Positions 19,092 to 34,424 of a stretch of DNA of 64,000 nt are shown here, one piece after another. The notes under the pieces are model-generated. The model was given only the letters and a program-made list of their open reading frames with translations, made no database searches and was not told the DNA's origin. Each line of letters opens with the position of its first letter. Position 1 is the stretch's first letter. Location: the NCBI RefSeq assembly GCF_902833225.1, contig NZ_CADFEI010000004.1:248001-312000 (forward strand). The letters run 5' to 3'. A program made the translations under genes and the position numbers. Source of the stretch: Burkholderia sp. BCC1644. GTDB taxonomy: Bacteria; Pseudomonadota; Gammaproteobacteria; Burkholderiales; Burkholderiaceae.

Positions 19092-19140
19092 GCGCTGCCG
19101 GCCGACCCACGACAACGATTACTTATTGAATTCACAAGCC

Positions 19141-22395
<3,255 letters not shown>

Positions 22396-22425
22396 GCAGT
22401 CAGTTACCTGTCGAAGCAACACGTG

Positions 22426-22483
22426 CCGCGATTAGGCGGTGTTTCCAGTGCATCGGAAGCGCGCTTAATCGCGGTGATTTTTT
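22426..22483 (+). terminator. Probable terminator or attenuator between carB and greA
   Basis: CCGCGATTA (22426-22434) pairs with TAATCGCGG (22466-22474) across a 31-nt loop that can form an inner TTCC/GGAA stem, then TGA and eight T residues. A large-loop hairpin with a good U tract; read-through into greA is possible. Confidence 0.5.
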
Positions 22484-22513
22484 TTAAAGCCGTTTTTAGC
22501 GATTGAGCCGTTT

Positions 22514-22990
22514 ATGAGCACCATTCCGTTGACAAAGCGTGGCGCAGGGCAACTGCGCGATGAATTGCAGCGCCTCAAGTCCGTCGAGCGGCCGGCCGTG
22601 ATCAACGCGATCGCGGAGGCCCGCGCACAGGGTGATCTGTCCGAAAACGCCGAATACGATGCCGCGAAGGAAAAGCAGGGCTTCATCGAGGGTCGCATCG
22701 CGGAACTCGAATCGAAGCTGTCCGCCGCGCAAGTCATCGATCCCACGGTGCTCGACGCCGATGGCCGCGTGGTGTTTGCCGCGACGGTCGAACTCGAGGA
22801 TCTCGAATCGGGCGACACCGTCAAGTACCAGATCGTTGGCGACGACGAAGCCGATATCGATCACGGCCTGATCTCGGTCAGCTCGCCGATCGCGCGCGCA
22901 CTGATCGGCAAGACCGAAGGCGACGTCGCGGCCGTGCAGGCGCCGAGCGGCGTGCGCGAGTACGAAATCATCTCGGTCAGCTACGTCTGA
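22514..22990 (+). CDS. greA: Transcription elongation factor GreA
   Basis: A 158-residue protein with the family architecture: an N-terminal antiparallel coiled coil (about 1-75) carrying the acidic tip motif [14 protein letters not shown], and a C-terminal FKBP-like domain. It rescues backtracked RNA polymerase by stimulating transcript cleavage in the secondary channel. The start [10 protein letters not shown] is canonical. It lies 118 bp after carB, behind a probable terminator, and 14 bp before a DUF4149 gene. Confidence 0.95.
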   Translation: MSTIPLTKRGAGQLRDELQRLKSVERPAVINAIAEARAQGDLSENAEYDAAKEKQGFIEGRIAELESKLSAAQVIDPTVLDADGRVVFAATVELEDLESGDTVKYQIVGDDEADIDHGLISVSSPIARALIGKTEGDVAAVQAPSGVREYEIISVSYV

Positions 22991-23004
22991 AGCGGGGCGA
23001 CGTG

Positions 23005-23463
23005 ATGCCGCATCGCGTGTTCCGTCTGCTGTCGGCCGTGTGGGTCGGCAGCCTGCTGACGATCGGGTATGCGGTCGCGCCCGTATTGTTCAAGACGCTG
23101 GAGCGGATGACGGCCGGTTCGGTCGCCGCCCAGCTGTTCCGTATCGAGGCGATCCTCGGCGTCGTGTGCGGTGTGCTGCTGCTCGCGTTGTCGAACCAGC
23201 AGGTTCGGCGCGGCAGCAGCGAATATCGCCGCGTGCGCTGGGTCGTCGCCGCGATGGTCGTGTGTGTGCTGGTCGGGTATTTTGCGCTGCAGCCGTTCAT
23301 GAACGCGCTGCGGGTGGCCGCGATGGATGCGGGCACCGATATCGCAAACTCGCCGTATGCAAGCCGCTTCGGGATGCTGCACGGCGTCTCGAGCGTGTTC
23401 TATCTCGTCGAGAGCGTGCTGGGGCTGATGCTGATCTGGCGTCTGCCGGCCCGCGACGCCTGA
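23005..23463 (+). CDS. DUF4149-type membrane protein
   Basis: A 152-residue protein with four hydrophobic segments. The pattern WVGSLLTIGYAVAPVLF near the N-terminus and RFGMLHGVSSVFYLVES near the C-terminus fits DUF4149 (TMEM205-like) proteins of beta-proteobacteria, which are often next to greA or yhbY. Function unknown. A GTG at 23002 directly precedes ATG 23005, so the start is uncertain by one codon. Its 14-bp spacing from greA suggests co-transcription. Confidence 0.75.
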   Translation: MPHRVFRLLSAVWVGSLLTIGYAVAPVLFKTLERMTAGSVAAQLFRIEAILGVVCGVLLLALSNQQVRRGSSEYRRVRWVVAAMVVCVLVGYFALQPFMNALRVAAMDAGTDIANSPYASRFGMLHGVSSVFYLVESVLGLMLIWRLPARDA

Positions 23464-23542
23464 CGCGCGTGCCGCGCCGGCCCGGTCGATGCCGGGCCCG
23501 CGGGCAGGGAGGCGGTACGGCGTGGCCGTGCCGCCCCGATGC

Positions 23543-24070
23543 TTACTTGTCCTGGAACGGACGCTTCGTGCTGGCCTGGCGCTTCTTGGCGCGCTTCACG
23601 TTACCGCCTGCCGTCACGCGCTCGTTGCCGCGCACGGTGACCTTCGTCGGCTTCGGGCGACGCACGGGGCTCGCGTTCGGCGACACCTTGACGACCTTGA
23701 CGGTGCGCGGTGCACGGCCTTTCTTGTCGTCGGCGGCTTCGGCCGCGCTCGGCAGCGTGCCGGCACGACGGCCGCGGGCCGGGGCCGCTACGGCGGCTTC
23801 GGGCTTCCAGATCACCAGCAGCTTGCCGATGTGCTGGATCGGCGCCGCGCTCAGGCGGTCGCAGATCTTGTCGTAGATCGCGATGCGTTCGTCGCGTTCG
23901 TCGCCGAACACGCGGATCTTGATCAACTGGTGCGCGTCGAGGTGCACCTTGATTTCTTTCAGCACGGCGTCGGTCAGCCCTTCGGCGCCGATCAGCACGA
24001 CGGGCTTGAGCGCATGGGCCTGGGAGCGCAGCGCGGAGCGCTCGGCGGGAGAAAGCGAAAGGGCGGGCAT
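23543..24070 (-). CDS. yhbY: YhbY/CRS1-type RNA-binding protein with a basic tail
   Basis: A 175-residue protein. Residues 1-95 are the CRM (YhbY) domain, which binds ribosomal precursors: LSPAERSALRSQAHALKPVV, the GxxG-type loop LIGAEGLTDAVLKEI, and IYDKICDRLSAAPIQHIGKLLVIWKP. The E. coli protein stops at about this point. Here about 80 further residues follow, rich in Arg, Lys and Pro and probably disordered. It is divergent from rlmE across 193 bp that holds no other gene. Confidence 0.85.
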   Translation of the reverse strand: MPALSLSPAERSALRSQAHALKPVVLIGAEGLTDAVLKEIKVHLDAHQLIKIRVFGDERDERIAIYDKICDRLSAAPIQHIGKLLVIWKPEAAVAAPARGRRAGTLPSAAEAADDKKGRAPRTVKVVKVSPNASPVRRPKPTKVTVRGNERVTAGGNVKRAKKRQASTKRPFQDK

Positions 24071-24263
24071 GGAAATGTCGGAATCTTAATAAGGGCGCGC
24101 TGACTGAATAGCGATCGCGGGAAGTTACCGCGTCAGTCGTGCGCCGAAACCACGTAAAATCGCGGCTTGGGCCTCAAAAGGGGCCGCAGCCGCGCGAAGA
24201 AGACGCGTATTATCCGCTAAAAGCGCGGCTTCACGAAGCAATTGGCAGCAATCTCTCTCTCGA

Positions 24264-24926
24264 ATGGCAAAAAACCGCTTCAACCAGCACTGGCTGCACG
24301 ACCACATCAACGACCCGTACGTCAAAATGGCGCAGCGGGAGGGCTATCGCGCGCGTGCCGCGTACAAGCTGAAGGAAATCGACGAGCAGGACAAGCTGAT
24401 CCGTCCGGGCCAGGTGATCGTCGATCTCGGCGCGACGCCGGGCAGCTGGAGCCAGTATGCCCGCAACAAGCTCGCGCTGGGCAAGAAGCGTGACGCGGAG
24501 CGCGAAGGCGGCATCGACGGCACGATCGTGGCGCTCGACATCCTGCCGATGGAGCCGATCGCCGACGTCCACTTCCTCCAGGGCGACTTCCGCGAGGACG
24601 CCGTCCTTCACCAACTCGAAGAAGTGCTCGAAGGGCGCTCGGTGGACCTTGTTATTTCCGACATGGCCCCCAACCTCTCCGGCGTGGCCTCGGCGGACGC
24701 GGCGCGCATCGAGCATCTGTGCGATCTGGCGCTCGAATTCGCGCAGAATCATCTGAAGCCGGATGGTGCGCTGCTCGTGAAGTGCTTTCACGGCAGCGGC
24801 TACAGCCAGATCGTCGAGAAATTCAAGCAGCAGTTTAAGACTGTCGCGCCGCGCAAGCCGAAGGCGTCCCGCGACAAATCGTCCGAAACGTTCATTTTGG
24901 GTCGGCATCTGAAGCATCCGCGGTGA
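24264..24926 (+). CDS. rlmE: 23S rRNA 2'-O-ribose methyltransferase E (FtsJ/RrmJ)
   Basis: A 220-residue SAM-dependent enzyme that methylates U2552 of 23S rRNA late in 50S assembly. The catalytic K-D-K-E set is visible: Lys35 (RAAYKL), Asp in VISDMAPN, Lys in LLVKCFHG, and Glu in SSETFILG, with SAM loop [12 protein letters not shown]. The start at 24264 ([14 protein letters not shown]) is canonical. It is next to ftsH, as in E. coli. Confidence 0.95.
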   Translation: MAKNRFNQHWLHDHINDPYVKMAQREGYRARAAYKLKEIDEQDKLIRPGQVIVDLGATPGSWSQYARNKLALGKKRDAEREGGIDGTIVALDILPMEPIADVHFLQGDFREDAVLHQLEEVLEGRSVDLVISDMAPNLSGVASADAARIEHLCDLALEFAQNHLKPDGALLVKCFHGSGYSQIVEKFKQQFKTVAPRKPKASRDKSSETFILGRHLKHPR

Positions 24927-25092
24927 CGCGGAGCGGGATACCGCAAACGGGCTCCGGCCCTTGCCAGACAAGCGAAGCGCTATCGCGGCGGTTGTCAATG
25001 CTTATGGCGAGGGTGGTCGGACTGGATTAGAATGACCGAGGGGCGCCGCAAGGAAAATGTAGGCGCTCGTCTACGAGTGAAGGAGTGGTGCT

Positions 25093-26991
<1,899 letters not shown>

Positions 26992-27014
26992 TCTCTCCGC
27001 TTTAGCACCGTTCA

Positions 27015-27046
27015 CGGGCTGGTGTGGCTTCACACCGGCCCGTTTT
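27015..27046 (+). terminator. Terminator after ftsH
   Basis: A 12-bp stem CGGGCTGGTGTG / CACACCGGCCCG (one G-U pair) with loop GCTT, then TTTT. It rules out the GTG at 27022 as the folP start. Confidence 0.75.
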
Positions 27047-27069
27047 GCATTCATTCACGCCAGTCGCTC

Positions 27070-27963
27070 GTGTCCGATTCCGCAGTTTCCCCGTCCATTC
27101 CCGCGCCACTTCAGTGCGGCCGCTTCGAGCTGACGTTCGAACGCCCGCTCGTGATGGGCATCCTCAACGCGACGCCCGATTCGTTCTCCGATGGCGGCCG
27201 CTTCCTCGCGCGCGACGATGCACTGCGCCAGGCCGAACGGATGATTGCTGAAGGCGCGGACCTCCTCGATATCGGCGGCGAATCGACGCGTCCCGGCGCG
27301 CCGCCCGTGCCGCTCGACGAGGAACTCGCGCGCGTGATCCCGCTTGTCGAGGCGCTGCGGCCGCTGAACGTGCCGCTGTCGATCGACACCTACAAGCCGG
27401 CCGTGATGCGCGCGGCGCTGGCCGCCGGCGCGGACCTGATCAACGACATCTGGGGGTTCCGCCAGCCGGGTGCGATCGACGCGGTGCGCGAAGGCAACAG
27501 CGGGCTGTGCGCGATGCACATGCTCGGCGAGCCGCAGACGATGCAGGTTGGCGAGCCGGATTACGGCGACGTCGTGACCGACGTGCGCGACTTTCTCGCC
27601 GCGCGCGCGCAGGCGCTGCGCGACGCGGGCATTGCGCCGGAACGGATTTGCGTCGATCCCGGTTTCGGGTTCGGCAAGGCGGTCGTCGACGACAACTACG
27701 CGCTGCTGGCCGCGTTGCCGGACACGGCGCCTGCGCGGCCCGGCGGGCGTGCGTATCCGATTCTCGCGGGCATGTCGCGCAAGTCGATGCTCGGCGCGGT
27801 GATCGGCGGCAAGCCGCCGATGGAGCGCGTCGCGGCGAGCGTGGCGGCCGCGTTGTGCGCGGTCGAGCGCGGTGCCGCGATCGTGCGCGTGCACGACGTC
27901 GCCGCGACGGTCGATGCGCTGAAAATATGGAATGCCGTGCGCGAAGCCGCACGGCAACGATAA
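27070..27963 (+). CDS. folP: Dihydropteroate synthase
   Basis: A 297-residue TIM-barrel enzyme that joins p-aminobenzoate to 6-hydroxymethyl-dihydropterin pyrophosphate in folate synthesis; it is the sulfonamide target. Both family signatures are present: [18 protein letters not shown] and [15 protein letters not shown] chose GTG 27070 because it lies after the ftsH terminator; no ATG occurs before the first signature other than VMG itself. glmM follows after 28 bp. Confidence 0.93.
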   Translation: MSDSAVSPSIPAPLQCGRFELTFERPLVMGILNATPDSFSDGGRFLARDDALRQAERMIAEGADLLDIGGESTRPGAPPVPLDEELARVIPLVEALRPLNVPLSIDTYKPAVMRAALAAGADLINDIWGFRQPGAIDAVREGNSGLCAMHMLGEPQTMQVGEPDYGDVVTDVRDFLAARAQALRDAGIAPERICVDPGFGFGKAVVDDNYALLAALPDTAPARPGGRAYPILAGMSRKSMLGAVIGGKPPMERVAASVAAALCAVERGAAIVRVHDVAATVDALKIWNAVREAARQR

Positions 27964-27991
27964 GTCAGAAGACGAAGGAGGAAGATCCGCT

Positions 27992-29347
27992 ATGGGACGT
28001 CGATATTTCGGCACGGACGGCATTCGCGGTACGGTGGGCGAGGCGCCCATCACACCGGATTTCGTATTGCGTCTCGGCTATGCGGCCGGCAAGGTGCTGG
28101 CAGGTTCGGCCGACGTCGCGGCGGGCTCGCGTCCGACCGTGCTGATCGGCAAGGACACGCGCGTGTCGGGCTACATGCTCGAAGCCGCGCTCGAGGCCGG
28201 CTTCTCGGCGGCGGGCGTCGACGTGATGCTGGCCGGCCCGATGCCCACGCCGGGCGTCGCGTACCTGACGCGCGCACTGCGCTTGTCTGCCGGCGTCGTG
28301 ATCAGTGCGTCGCACAACCCGTATCACGACAACGGGATCAAGTTTTTCTCGGCTGACGGCAACAAGCTGCCCGACGACACCGAAGCCGCGATCGAAGCGT
28401 GGCTCGACAAGCCGCTCGAATGCGCATCGTCCGACGGCCTCGGCAAGGCGCGCCGCCTCGACGACGCGGCAGGCCGCTACATCGAGTTCTGCAAGAGCAC
28501 GTTCCCGGCCGCGTTCGACCTGCGCGGGCTGAAGCTCGTGATCGATTGCGCGCACGGTGCCGCGTACCAGATCGCACCGCACGTATTTCACGAGCTCGGC
28601 GCCGACGTGATCCCGATCGGCGTCGCGCCGAACGGCTTCAACATCAACGACGGCGTCGGTGCGACCGCGCCGGACGCGCTGGTGCGCGCGGTGCGCGCCA
28701 ACCACGCCGATCTCGGCATTGCGCTCGACGGCGACGCGGACCGCCTGCAGGTCGTCGATTCGACCGGGCGCCTGTACAACGGCGACGAACTCCTCTACGT
28801 GCTCGTGAAGGACCGGATCGCGACCGACGGCAAGGTCGACGGCGCGGTCGGCACGCTGATGACGAACCTCGCGGTCGAAGTCGCGTTGCAGCGCGAGGGC
28901 GTGAAGTTCGTCCGTGCGGCAGTCGGCGACCGCTACGTGCTCGAGCAGTTGCGTGAAAACGGCTGGCAGCTCGGCGCAGAAGGGTCGGGTCACATCCTGT
29001 CGCTCGACCGGCATTCGACCGGCGACGGCATCGTGTCGGCGCTGCTCGTGCTGGCCGCGCTGAAGCGCAGCGGCCGTACGCTCGCGCAGATGCTCGATGG
29101 CGTCACGCTGTTCCCGCAGAAGCTGATCAACGTGCGGATGAAGCCCGGCGCCGACTGGAAGGGAAGCGCATCGATTCGCGCGGCGATCGACGCGGCGGAA
29201 GCCGCGCTCGCCGGCAGCGGCCGCGTACTGATCCGCGCATCGGGCACCGAGCCCGTGCTGCGCGTGATGGTCGAGGCGCAGCAGGCGGCCGATGCGGTGC
29301 GCCATGCGGAGACGATCGCCGACGCGGTGCGCGCTGCGACAACCTGA
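27992..29347 (+). CDS. glmM: Phosphoglucosamine mutase
   Basis: A 451-residue alpha-D-phosphohexomutase that converts glucosamine-6-P to glucosamine-1-P for UDP-GlcNAc and peptidoglycan. It has FGTDGIRG at the N-terminus, the phosphoserine loop SASHNP (Ser107), the metal loop DGDADR and the phosphate-binding [12 protein letters not shown] near the C-terminus. AAGGAGG precedes ATG 27992. GlmS, which makes its substrate, is encoded at the right end of the window. Confidence 0.95.
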   Translation: MGRRYFGTDGIRGTVGEAPITPDFVLRLGYAAGKVLAGSADVAAGSRPTVLIGKDTRVSGYMLEAALEAGFSAAGVDVMLAGPMPTPGVAYLTRALRLSAGVVISASHNPYHDNGIKFFSADGNKLPDDTEAAIEAWLDKPLECASSDGLGKARRLDDAAGRYIEFCKSTFPAAFDLRGLKLVIDCAHGAAYQIAPHVFHELGADVIPIGVAPNGFNINDGVGATAPDALVRAVRANHADLGIALDGDADRLQVVDSTGRLYNGDELLYVLVKDRIATDGKVDGAVGTLMTNLAVEVALQREGVKFVRAAVGDRYVLEQLRENGWQLGAEGSGHILSLDRHSTGDGIVSALLVLAALKRSGRTLAQMLDGVTLFPQKLINVRMKPGADWKGSASIRAAIDAAEAALAGSGRVLIRASGTEPVLRVMVEAQQAADAVRHAETIADAVRAATT

Positions 29348-29410
29348 CGCAGGATGGCGGCGCGGCGCGGTCCTTTCGCCCGCGCGCCGGCGTTCCGATA
29401 TATGGACAGG

Positions 29411-29440
29411 CGGCGCCTTCGGGGCGCCGTCATTTCGTCA
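29411..29440 (+). terminator. Possible terminator after glmM
   Basis: Stem CGGCGCC / GGCGCCG with loop TTCGG, followed by a weak U-rich stretch (TCATTTCG). Weak by sequence. Confidence 0.4.
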
Positions 29441-29696
29441 GACGCAAAGGTTTGCGATATCGATGGAAGCGCGTTTTCGCACACGCATTCTTCCTGCCAA
29501 ATAAATCCTCCGACCCCGGATATTCGGCCTGCTGTCGACAGGGCTTCACGTCCCGCCGACGCTGCGCTACGATCCGCTCGCACACCCGCGAAACGGGTGT
29601 CCGCCACGTCCTTGCCAGGCAGGCAATTCTTGCCGCCATCGCCGTTCCGGTGCCGCCCGGGCGCCACTCGCGCCGCCCTCGCTATTCCCTTTCAAC
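29441..29696. other. Intergenic stretch before the pst control region, no gene seen
   Basis: Open frames cover the region on both strands, but none has a ribosome-binding site and a protein that looks natural. Base composition falls slightly towards the Pho boxes. Nothing else is recognised. Confidence 0.5.
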
Positions 29697-29746
29697 CAGT
29701 CATGTTACTGTCACGCCAGTTTCATCGATTGTCACATTACCGTCAT
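29697..29746 (+). promoter_or_regulatory. Tandem Pho boxes (PhoB-binding sites) before pstS
   Basis: Five 7-bp units resembling CTGTCAT repeat with helical phasing: CAGTCAT (29697), CTGTCAC (29708), GTTTCAT (29719), TTGTCAC (29729) and CCGTCAT (29740). Steps are 11, 11, 10 and 11 bp. In PhoB-dependent promoters such units replace the -35; a weak -10 (TAACCT, about 29758-29763) follows. pstS starts 56 bp after the last unit. Confidence 0.8.
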
Positions 29747-29802
29747 GAGGAGCCCCTAACCTTCGCGGTGCCGTAGTCATCCGCTCACACACTGGAGGTC
29801 TC

Positions 29803-30837
29803 ATGAAATTGATGCAAACCGCGATTGCCGGCCTGGCTGGCGCGCTTTTCGCCGTCGCCGCCCACGCTGCCGACATCACGGGCGCAGGCAGCACGTTCGC
29901 GATGCCGATCTATACGAAATGGGCTGCCGACTACCAGCAGTCCGGCGGTTCGAAGGTCAACTACCAAGGTATCGGCTCGTCGGGCGGCCTGAAGCAGATC
30001 GTCGCGAAGACGGTCGATTTTGCCGGTTCGGACGCTCCGCTGAAGGATGAAGAGCTCGCGAAGGAAGGCCTGTTCCAGTTCCCGACGGTGGTCGGCGGCG
30101 TGGTGCCGGTCGTCAACGTGCCGGGCGTGAAGGCCGGTGAACTGACGCTGTCGGGCCCGCTGCTCGGCGACATCTATCTCGGCAAGATCAAGAAGTGGAA
30201 CGACCCGGCGATCGCCGCGCTGAACCCGAAGGTCAAGCTGCCGGATACGGACATCGCCGTGGTTCGCCGCGCTGACGGTTCGGGCACCAGCTTCATCTGG
30301 ACGAACTACCTGTCGAAGGTCAACGACGAGTGGAAGTCGAAGATCGGCGAAGGCACGACGGTCAACTGGCCGACGGGCACGGGCGGCAAGGGCAACGACG
30401 GCGTCGCAGCCTTCGTGCAGCGCCTGCCGGGCGCGATCGGCTACGTCGAATGGGCGTACGCGAAGAAGAACAACATGGTCTACACGGCCCTGAAGAACTC
30501 GACGGGCACCGTGGTCGAGCCGAAGACGGAAACGTTCAAGGCCGCTGCTGCCGGCGCGAACTGGTCGAAGTCGTTCTACCAGATCCTGACGAACCAGCCG
30601 GGCAAGGAAGCATGGCCGGTCGTCGGCGCGACGTTCGTGCTGCTGCACGCAAAGCAGGACAAGCCGGAGCAGGGCGCCGAAACGCTGAAGTTCTTCAGCT
30701 GGGCGTTCAAGAATGGCGAGAAGGCTGCTGACAGCCTCGACTACATCTCGCTGCCGTCGGCAGTCGAAGTGGAAATCCGCAAGCAGTGGAAGGCGAAGGT
30801 GACGGACGCTTCGGGCAAGGCAGTCGCCGCCGAGTAA
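29803..30837 (+). CDS. pstS: Periplasmic phosphate-binding protein of the Pst system
   Basis: A 344-residue protein with a 22-residue signal peptide ending AHA|ADITG. Mature family motifs include [37 protein letters not shown] and [16 protein letters not shown], which form the phosphate pocket. It binds inorganic phosphate in the periplasm for PstCAB. CTGGAGG precedes ATG 29803. It is the first gene of the pst-pho operon, behind five Pho half-sites. Confidence 0.96.
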   Translation: MKLMQTAIAGLAGALFAVAAHAADITGAGSTFAMPIYTKWAADYQQSGGSKVNYQGIGSSGGLKQIVAKTVDFAGSDAPLKDEELAKEGLFQFPTVVGGVVPVVNVPGVKAGELTLSGPLLGDIYLGKIKKWNDPAIAALNPKVKLPDTDIAVVRRADGSGTSFIWTNYLSKVNDEWKSKIGEGTTVNWPTGTGGKGNDGVAAFVQRLPGAIGYVEWAYAKKNNMVYTALKNSTGTVVEPKTETFKAAAAGANWSKSFYQILTNQPGKEAWPVVGATFVLLHAKQDKPEQGAETLKFFSWAFKNGEKAADSLDYISLPSAVEVEIRKQWKAKVTDASGKAVAAE

Positions 30838-30853
30838 GCAATGCAGCGGTTCG

Positions 30854-30878
30854 CTGCCCGGCCGTGCCGGCCGGGCAG
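30854..30878 (+). repeat. Strong hairpin between pstS and pstC
   Basis: A perfect 10-bp GC-rich stem CTGCCCGGCC / GGCCGGGCAG with a 5-nt loop and no U tract. It is more likely to protect or process mRNA, raising PstS over the membrane subunits, than to terminate. Confidence 0.6.
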
Positions 30879-30931
30879 TGTGTGCGGTAAAGCCGGGCGT
30901 TATGGCGCCCGGCAATCAAAAGCAGGCACCC

Positions 30932-31915
30932 ATGTCTGATATTTCCTACACGTCCTCCCGATCGCCCGACGGTGCGCAGCACGCGCCGAGCCGTCTCGGG
31001 GATGTTCTGTTCGGCGGCCTCGCTCGGCTCGCCGCGATCGTGACCCTGCTGCTGCTGGGCGGGATCATCGTTTCCCTGATCATTGCGTCGATGCCGACCA
31101 TCCAGAAGTTCGGCCTCGGCTTCCTGTTTCAATCCGAGTGGGATCCCAACTCGGACATCTACGGCGCACTCGTGCCGATCTACGGCACGATCGTGACGTC
31201 GATCATCGCGCTCGCCATCGCGGTGCCCGTCAGTTTCGGCATCGCACTGTTCCTCACCGAATTGTCGCCCGTCTGGCTGCGCCGCCCGCTCGGCATCGCG
31301 ATCGAGCTGCTCGCCGCGATTCCGTCGATCGTGTACGGCATGTGGGGCCTGCTCGTGTTCGCGCCGATCTTCGCCGAATACTTCCAGAAGCCGATCGGCC
31401 GCCTGTTCAAGGACGTCTGGGTGCTCGGTCCGCTGACGGCGGGCCCGCCGATCGGCATCGGCATCCTCGCGGCCGGCGTGATCCTCGCAATCATGATCAT
31501 CCCTTACATCGCATCGGTGATGCGCGACGTGTTCGAAGTCACGCCCGTGCTGCTGAAGGAATCGGCGTACGGGATCGGCTGCACGACCTGGGAAGTGATG
31601 TGGAAGGTCGTGCTGCCCTATACGAAGACCGGCGTGATCGGCGGCGTGATGCTCGGCCTCGGCCGCGCGCTCGGCGAGACGATGGCCGTGACCTTCGTGA
31701 TCGGCAACACCAACCTGCTCGACAGCGTGTCGCTGTTCGCGCCGGGCAACAGCATCACGTCGGCGCTCGCGAATGAATTCGCCGAGGCGCAGCCGGGCCT
31801 GCATACGTCCGCGCTGATGGAACTGGGCCTGATCCTGTTCGTGATCACGTTCATCGTGCTGTCCATCTCCAAACTGCTGCTGCTTCGTCTCGAGAAGGGA
31901 GAGGGCAAGAAATGA
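30932..31915 (+). CDS. pstC: Phosphate ABC transporter permease PstC
   Basis: A 327-residue inner-membrane permease with six membrane segments. The coupling motif [28 protein letters not shown] and [17 protein letters not shown] are the expected ABC-permease (EAA) and PstC signatures. With PstA it forms the phosphate channel. The start at 30932 ([11 protein letters not shown]) is chosen; ATG 30902 in the same frame would add ten residues. Its stop overlaps pstA (ATGA). Confidence 0.95.
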   Translation: MSDISYTSSRSPDGAQHAPSRLGDVLFGGLARLAAIVTLLLLGGIIVSLIIASMPTIQKFGLGFLFQSEWDPNSDIYGALVPIYGTIVTSIIALAIAVPVSFGIALFLTELSPVWLRRPLGIAIELLAAIPSIVYGMWGLLVFAPIFAEYFQKPIGRLFKDVWVLGPLTAGPPIGIGILAAGVILAIMIIPYIASVMRDVFEVTPVLLKESAYGIGCTTWEVMWKVVLPYTKTGVIGGVMLGLGRALGETMAVTFVIGNTNLLDSVSLFAPGNSITSALANEFAEAQPGLHTSALMELGLILFVITFIVLSISKLLLLRLEKGEGKK

Positions 31916-32805
31916 GCGAGCCCATCATGAATTTCCCGGGGCCGAGCGGTGCCGCGCTCGAAGCGATGCGCAACCGCCTGCAGCGCAAGCGCAAGGCCAT
32001 CAACGCGATCGCGCTCGCCGCGGCGCTCGGCGCGATGGCATTCGGCCTGCTGTGGCTCGTGTGGATTCTCTACACGACGATTCACCTCGGTATCGGCGGC
32101 CTGTCGCTGCAACTGTTCACCGAATCGACGCCGGCGCCGAACACGGAAGGCGGCGGTCTCGCGAACGCGATCGTCGGCAGCCTGCTGCTGTGCGGTTTCG
32201 GCACGCTGGTGGGCACGCCGATCGGCATCCTCGCGGGCGTCTATCTCGCCGAATACGGCCAGAAGAACCTGCTGGCGAGCACGATCCGCTTCATCAACGA
32301 CATCCTGCTGTCGGCGCCGTCGATCGTCATCGGCCTGTTCGTGTACGCGATCGTCGTGGCGAAGTCGGGGCGCTTCTCGGGTTGGGCCGGCGTCATCGCG
32401 CTCGCCCTGCTGCAGATTCCGATCGTGATCCGCACGACCGAGAACATGCTGAAGCTCGTGCCGAACGCGCTGCGTGAAGCGGCCTTCGCGCTGGGTACGC
32501 CGAAGTGGCGCATGGTGCTGAAGATCACGCTGCGTGCGTCGGTCGGCGGGATCGTGACGGGCGTGCTGCTCGCGGTCGCGCGGATTGCCGGCGAAACGGC
32601 GCCGCTGCTCTTCACGGCACTGTCGAACCAGTTCTTCTCGTGGGACATGAGCCAGCCGATGGCGAACCTGCCCGTCACGATCTACAAGTTCGCGATGAGC
32701 CCGTTCGCGGAATGGCAGTCGCTCGCATGGGCGGGCGTGTTCCTGATTACGCTCGGGGTGCTCGGACTCAATGTCCTGGCGCGCTCGATCTTCTCGAAAA
32801 AGTAA
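31912..32805 (+). CDS. pstA: Phosphate ABC transporter permease PstA
   Basis: A 297-residue six-helix permease partner of PstC. It has an EAA-loop segment [19 protein letters not shown] and [14 protein letters not shown], which are diagnostic for PstA. The start overlaps pstC by four bases, so translation is coupled. pstB follows after 15 bp. Confidence 0.95.
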   Translation: MSEPIMNFPGPSGAALEAMRNRLQRKRKAINAIALAAALGAMAFGLLWLVWILYTTIHLGIGGLSLQLFTESTPAPNTEGGGLANAIVGSLLLCGFGTLVGTPIGILAGVYLAEYGQKNLLASTIRFINDILLSAPSIVIGLFVYAIVVAKSGRFSGWAGVIALALLQIPIVIRTTENMLKLVPNALREAAFALGTPKWRMVLKITLRASVGGIVTGVLLAVARIAGETAPLLFTALSNQFFSWDMSQPMANLPVTIYKFAMSPFAEWQSLAWAGVFLITLGVLGLNVLARSIFSKK

Positions 32806-32820
32806 CGGCGGAGCAATCCG

Positions 32821-33669
32821 ATGAATATGGCAGAGAGCCACCTGAATCCTGTCGAGCGCACCGCTGCGCCGGCCGGCACGCATGACGCGGCGAACGATCG
32901 CCCGCTCGCGCCGCTGAACGCGAAGATCGAGGTCAACAACCTCAACTTCTTCTACAACAAGTTCCATGCGCTGAAGAACATCAACCTGCGCATTCCGGAC
33001 GGCAAGGTGACCGCGTTCATCGGCCCGTCGGGTTGCGGCAAGTCGACGCTGCTGCGTACGTTCAACAAGATGTTCGCGCTCTATCCGGAGCAGCGCGCCG
33101 AAGGCGAAATCCTGATGGACGGCGAGAACCTGCTGACGACGAAGCGCGACATCTCGCTGCTGCGCGCGCGGATCGGCATGGTGTTCCAGAAGCCGACCCC
33201 GTTCCCGATGTCGATCTACGACAACATCGCGTTCGGCGTGAAGATGTTCGAGAAGCTCACGCGTTCGGAGATGGACGACCGCGTCGAGTGGGCGCTCACG
33301 AAGGCCGCGCTGTGGAACGAAGTGAAGGACAAGCTGGGCCAGAGCGGCTACGGCCTGTCGGGTGGCCAGCAGCAGCGTCTGTGCATCGCGCGCGGCATTG
33401 CAATCCGTCCGGAAGTGCTGCTGCTCGACGAGCCGTGCTCGGCGCTCGACCCGATCTCGACGGGCCGCATCGAAGAGCTGATCGCGGAGCTGAAGAGCGA
33501 CTACACGGTCGTGATCGTCACGCACAACATGCAGCAGGCCGCACGCTGCTCGGATTACACGGCCTACATGTACCTGGGCGAGCTGATCGAATTCGGCGAA
33601 ACCGAAAAGATCTTCATCAAGCCGGTGCGCAAGGAAACGGAAGACTACATCACCGGCCGTTTCGGCTGA
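32821..33669 (+). CDS. pstB: Phosphate ABC transporter ATP-binding protein
   Basis: A 282-residue ATPase. Walker A is [10 protein letters not shown]-loop [17 protein letters not shown], signature [14 protein letters not shown], Walker [13 protein letters not shown], and switch His in [11 protein letters not shown]. It powers phosphate import through PstCA and takes part in the PhoR repression complex. About 35 extra residues precede the core at the N-terminus. Confidence 0.96.
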   Translation: MNMAESHLNPVERTAAPAGTHDAANDRPLAPLNAKIEVNNLNFFYNKFHALKNINLRIPDGKVTAFIGPSGCGKSTLLRTFNKMFALYPEQRAEGEILMDGENLLTTKRDISLLRARIGMVFQKPTPFPMSIYDNIAFGVKMFEKLTRSEMDDRVEWALTKAALWNEVKDKLGQSGYGLSGGQQQRLCIARGIAIRPEVLLLDEPCSALDPISTGRIEELIAELKSDYTVVIVTHNMQQAARCSDYTAYMYLGELIEFGETEKIFIKPVRKETEDYITGRFG

Positions 33670-33687
33670 TGACGGAGAACAACAGCC

Positions 33688-34392
33688 ATGTCGGATAAAC
33701 ATCTGTCGAGCCAGTTCGACGCGGACCTGAATGCCGTGTCGTCGAAAGTGCTGGAAATGGGCGGGCTCGTCGAGTCGCAGATCGTCGGCGCGATGTACGC
33801 GCTGAACGAATTCGATCGCGAGACGGCCGAGAAGGTGATCGCGGCCGAGGAAACGCTGAACGCGATGGAAGTCGACATCGACCAGGAGTGCGGCAACATC
33901 ATCGCGCGGAGGCAGCCTGCCGCACGTGACCTGCGTCTTTTGATGTCGATTTCGAAAACGATTACGAACCTCGAGCGCGCCGGCGACGAGGCCGAGAAGA
34001 TCGCCAAGCGCGTGCGTCGCCTGGTCGACGAGCCGGCCGCGCGCACGGTCAACATCGCCGAGATCAAGGTGTCGGGCGAGATGGCCGTGACGATCCTGCG
34101 CCGCGCGCTCGACGCGTTTGCACGCCTCGACACGGTCGCGGCCGCGCAGATCGTCAAGGACGACAAGGAGATCGACCTGGAATTCCGCGCGTTCGTGCGC
34201 AAGCTCGTGTCGTACATGCAGGAAGATCCGCGCACGATCTCGGTTGGTCTCGAGTATCTGTTCATCGCGAAGGCGATCGAGCGGATCGGCGACCACGCGA
34301 AGAACATCGCCGAGTTCATCATCTACATCGTGAAGGGCACGGACGTGCGGCACCAGCCGCGCGACACGCTCGACCGTGAAGCCAACAGTTAA
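33688..34392 (+). CDS. phoU: Phosphate signalling regulator PhoU
   Basis: A 234-residue all-helical protein built of two PhoU repeats, each with the metal-binding pattern (AAEETLNAMEVDIDQE and KDDKEIDLEFRAF). It links Pst transport state to the PhoR kinase and prevents excess phosphate uptake. It lies 18 bp after pstB, within the operon. Confidence 0.95.
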   Translation: MSDKHLSSQFDADLNAVSSKVLEMGGLVESQIVGAMYALNEFDRETAEKVIAAEETLNAMEVDIDQECGNIIARRQPAARDLRLLMSISKTITNLERAGDEAEKIAKRVRRLVDEPAARTVNIAEIKVSGEMAVTILRRALDAFARLDTVAAAQIVKDDKEIDLEFRAFVRKLVSYMQEDPRTISVGLEYLFIAKAIERIGDHAKNIAEFIIYIVKGTDVRHQPRDTLDREANS

Positions 34393-34424
34393 CACGACCC
34401 AGCACAGGAAAAAAAGAGGTGCCG

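Noticed and set aside
29354..29776. Frame of 140 codons between glmM and pstS
   Set aside because: It crosses the probable glmM terminator and the Pho boxes and has no natural-looking protein.
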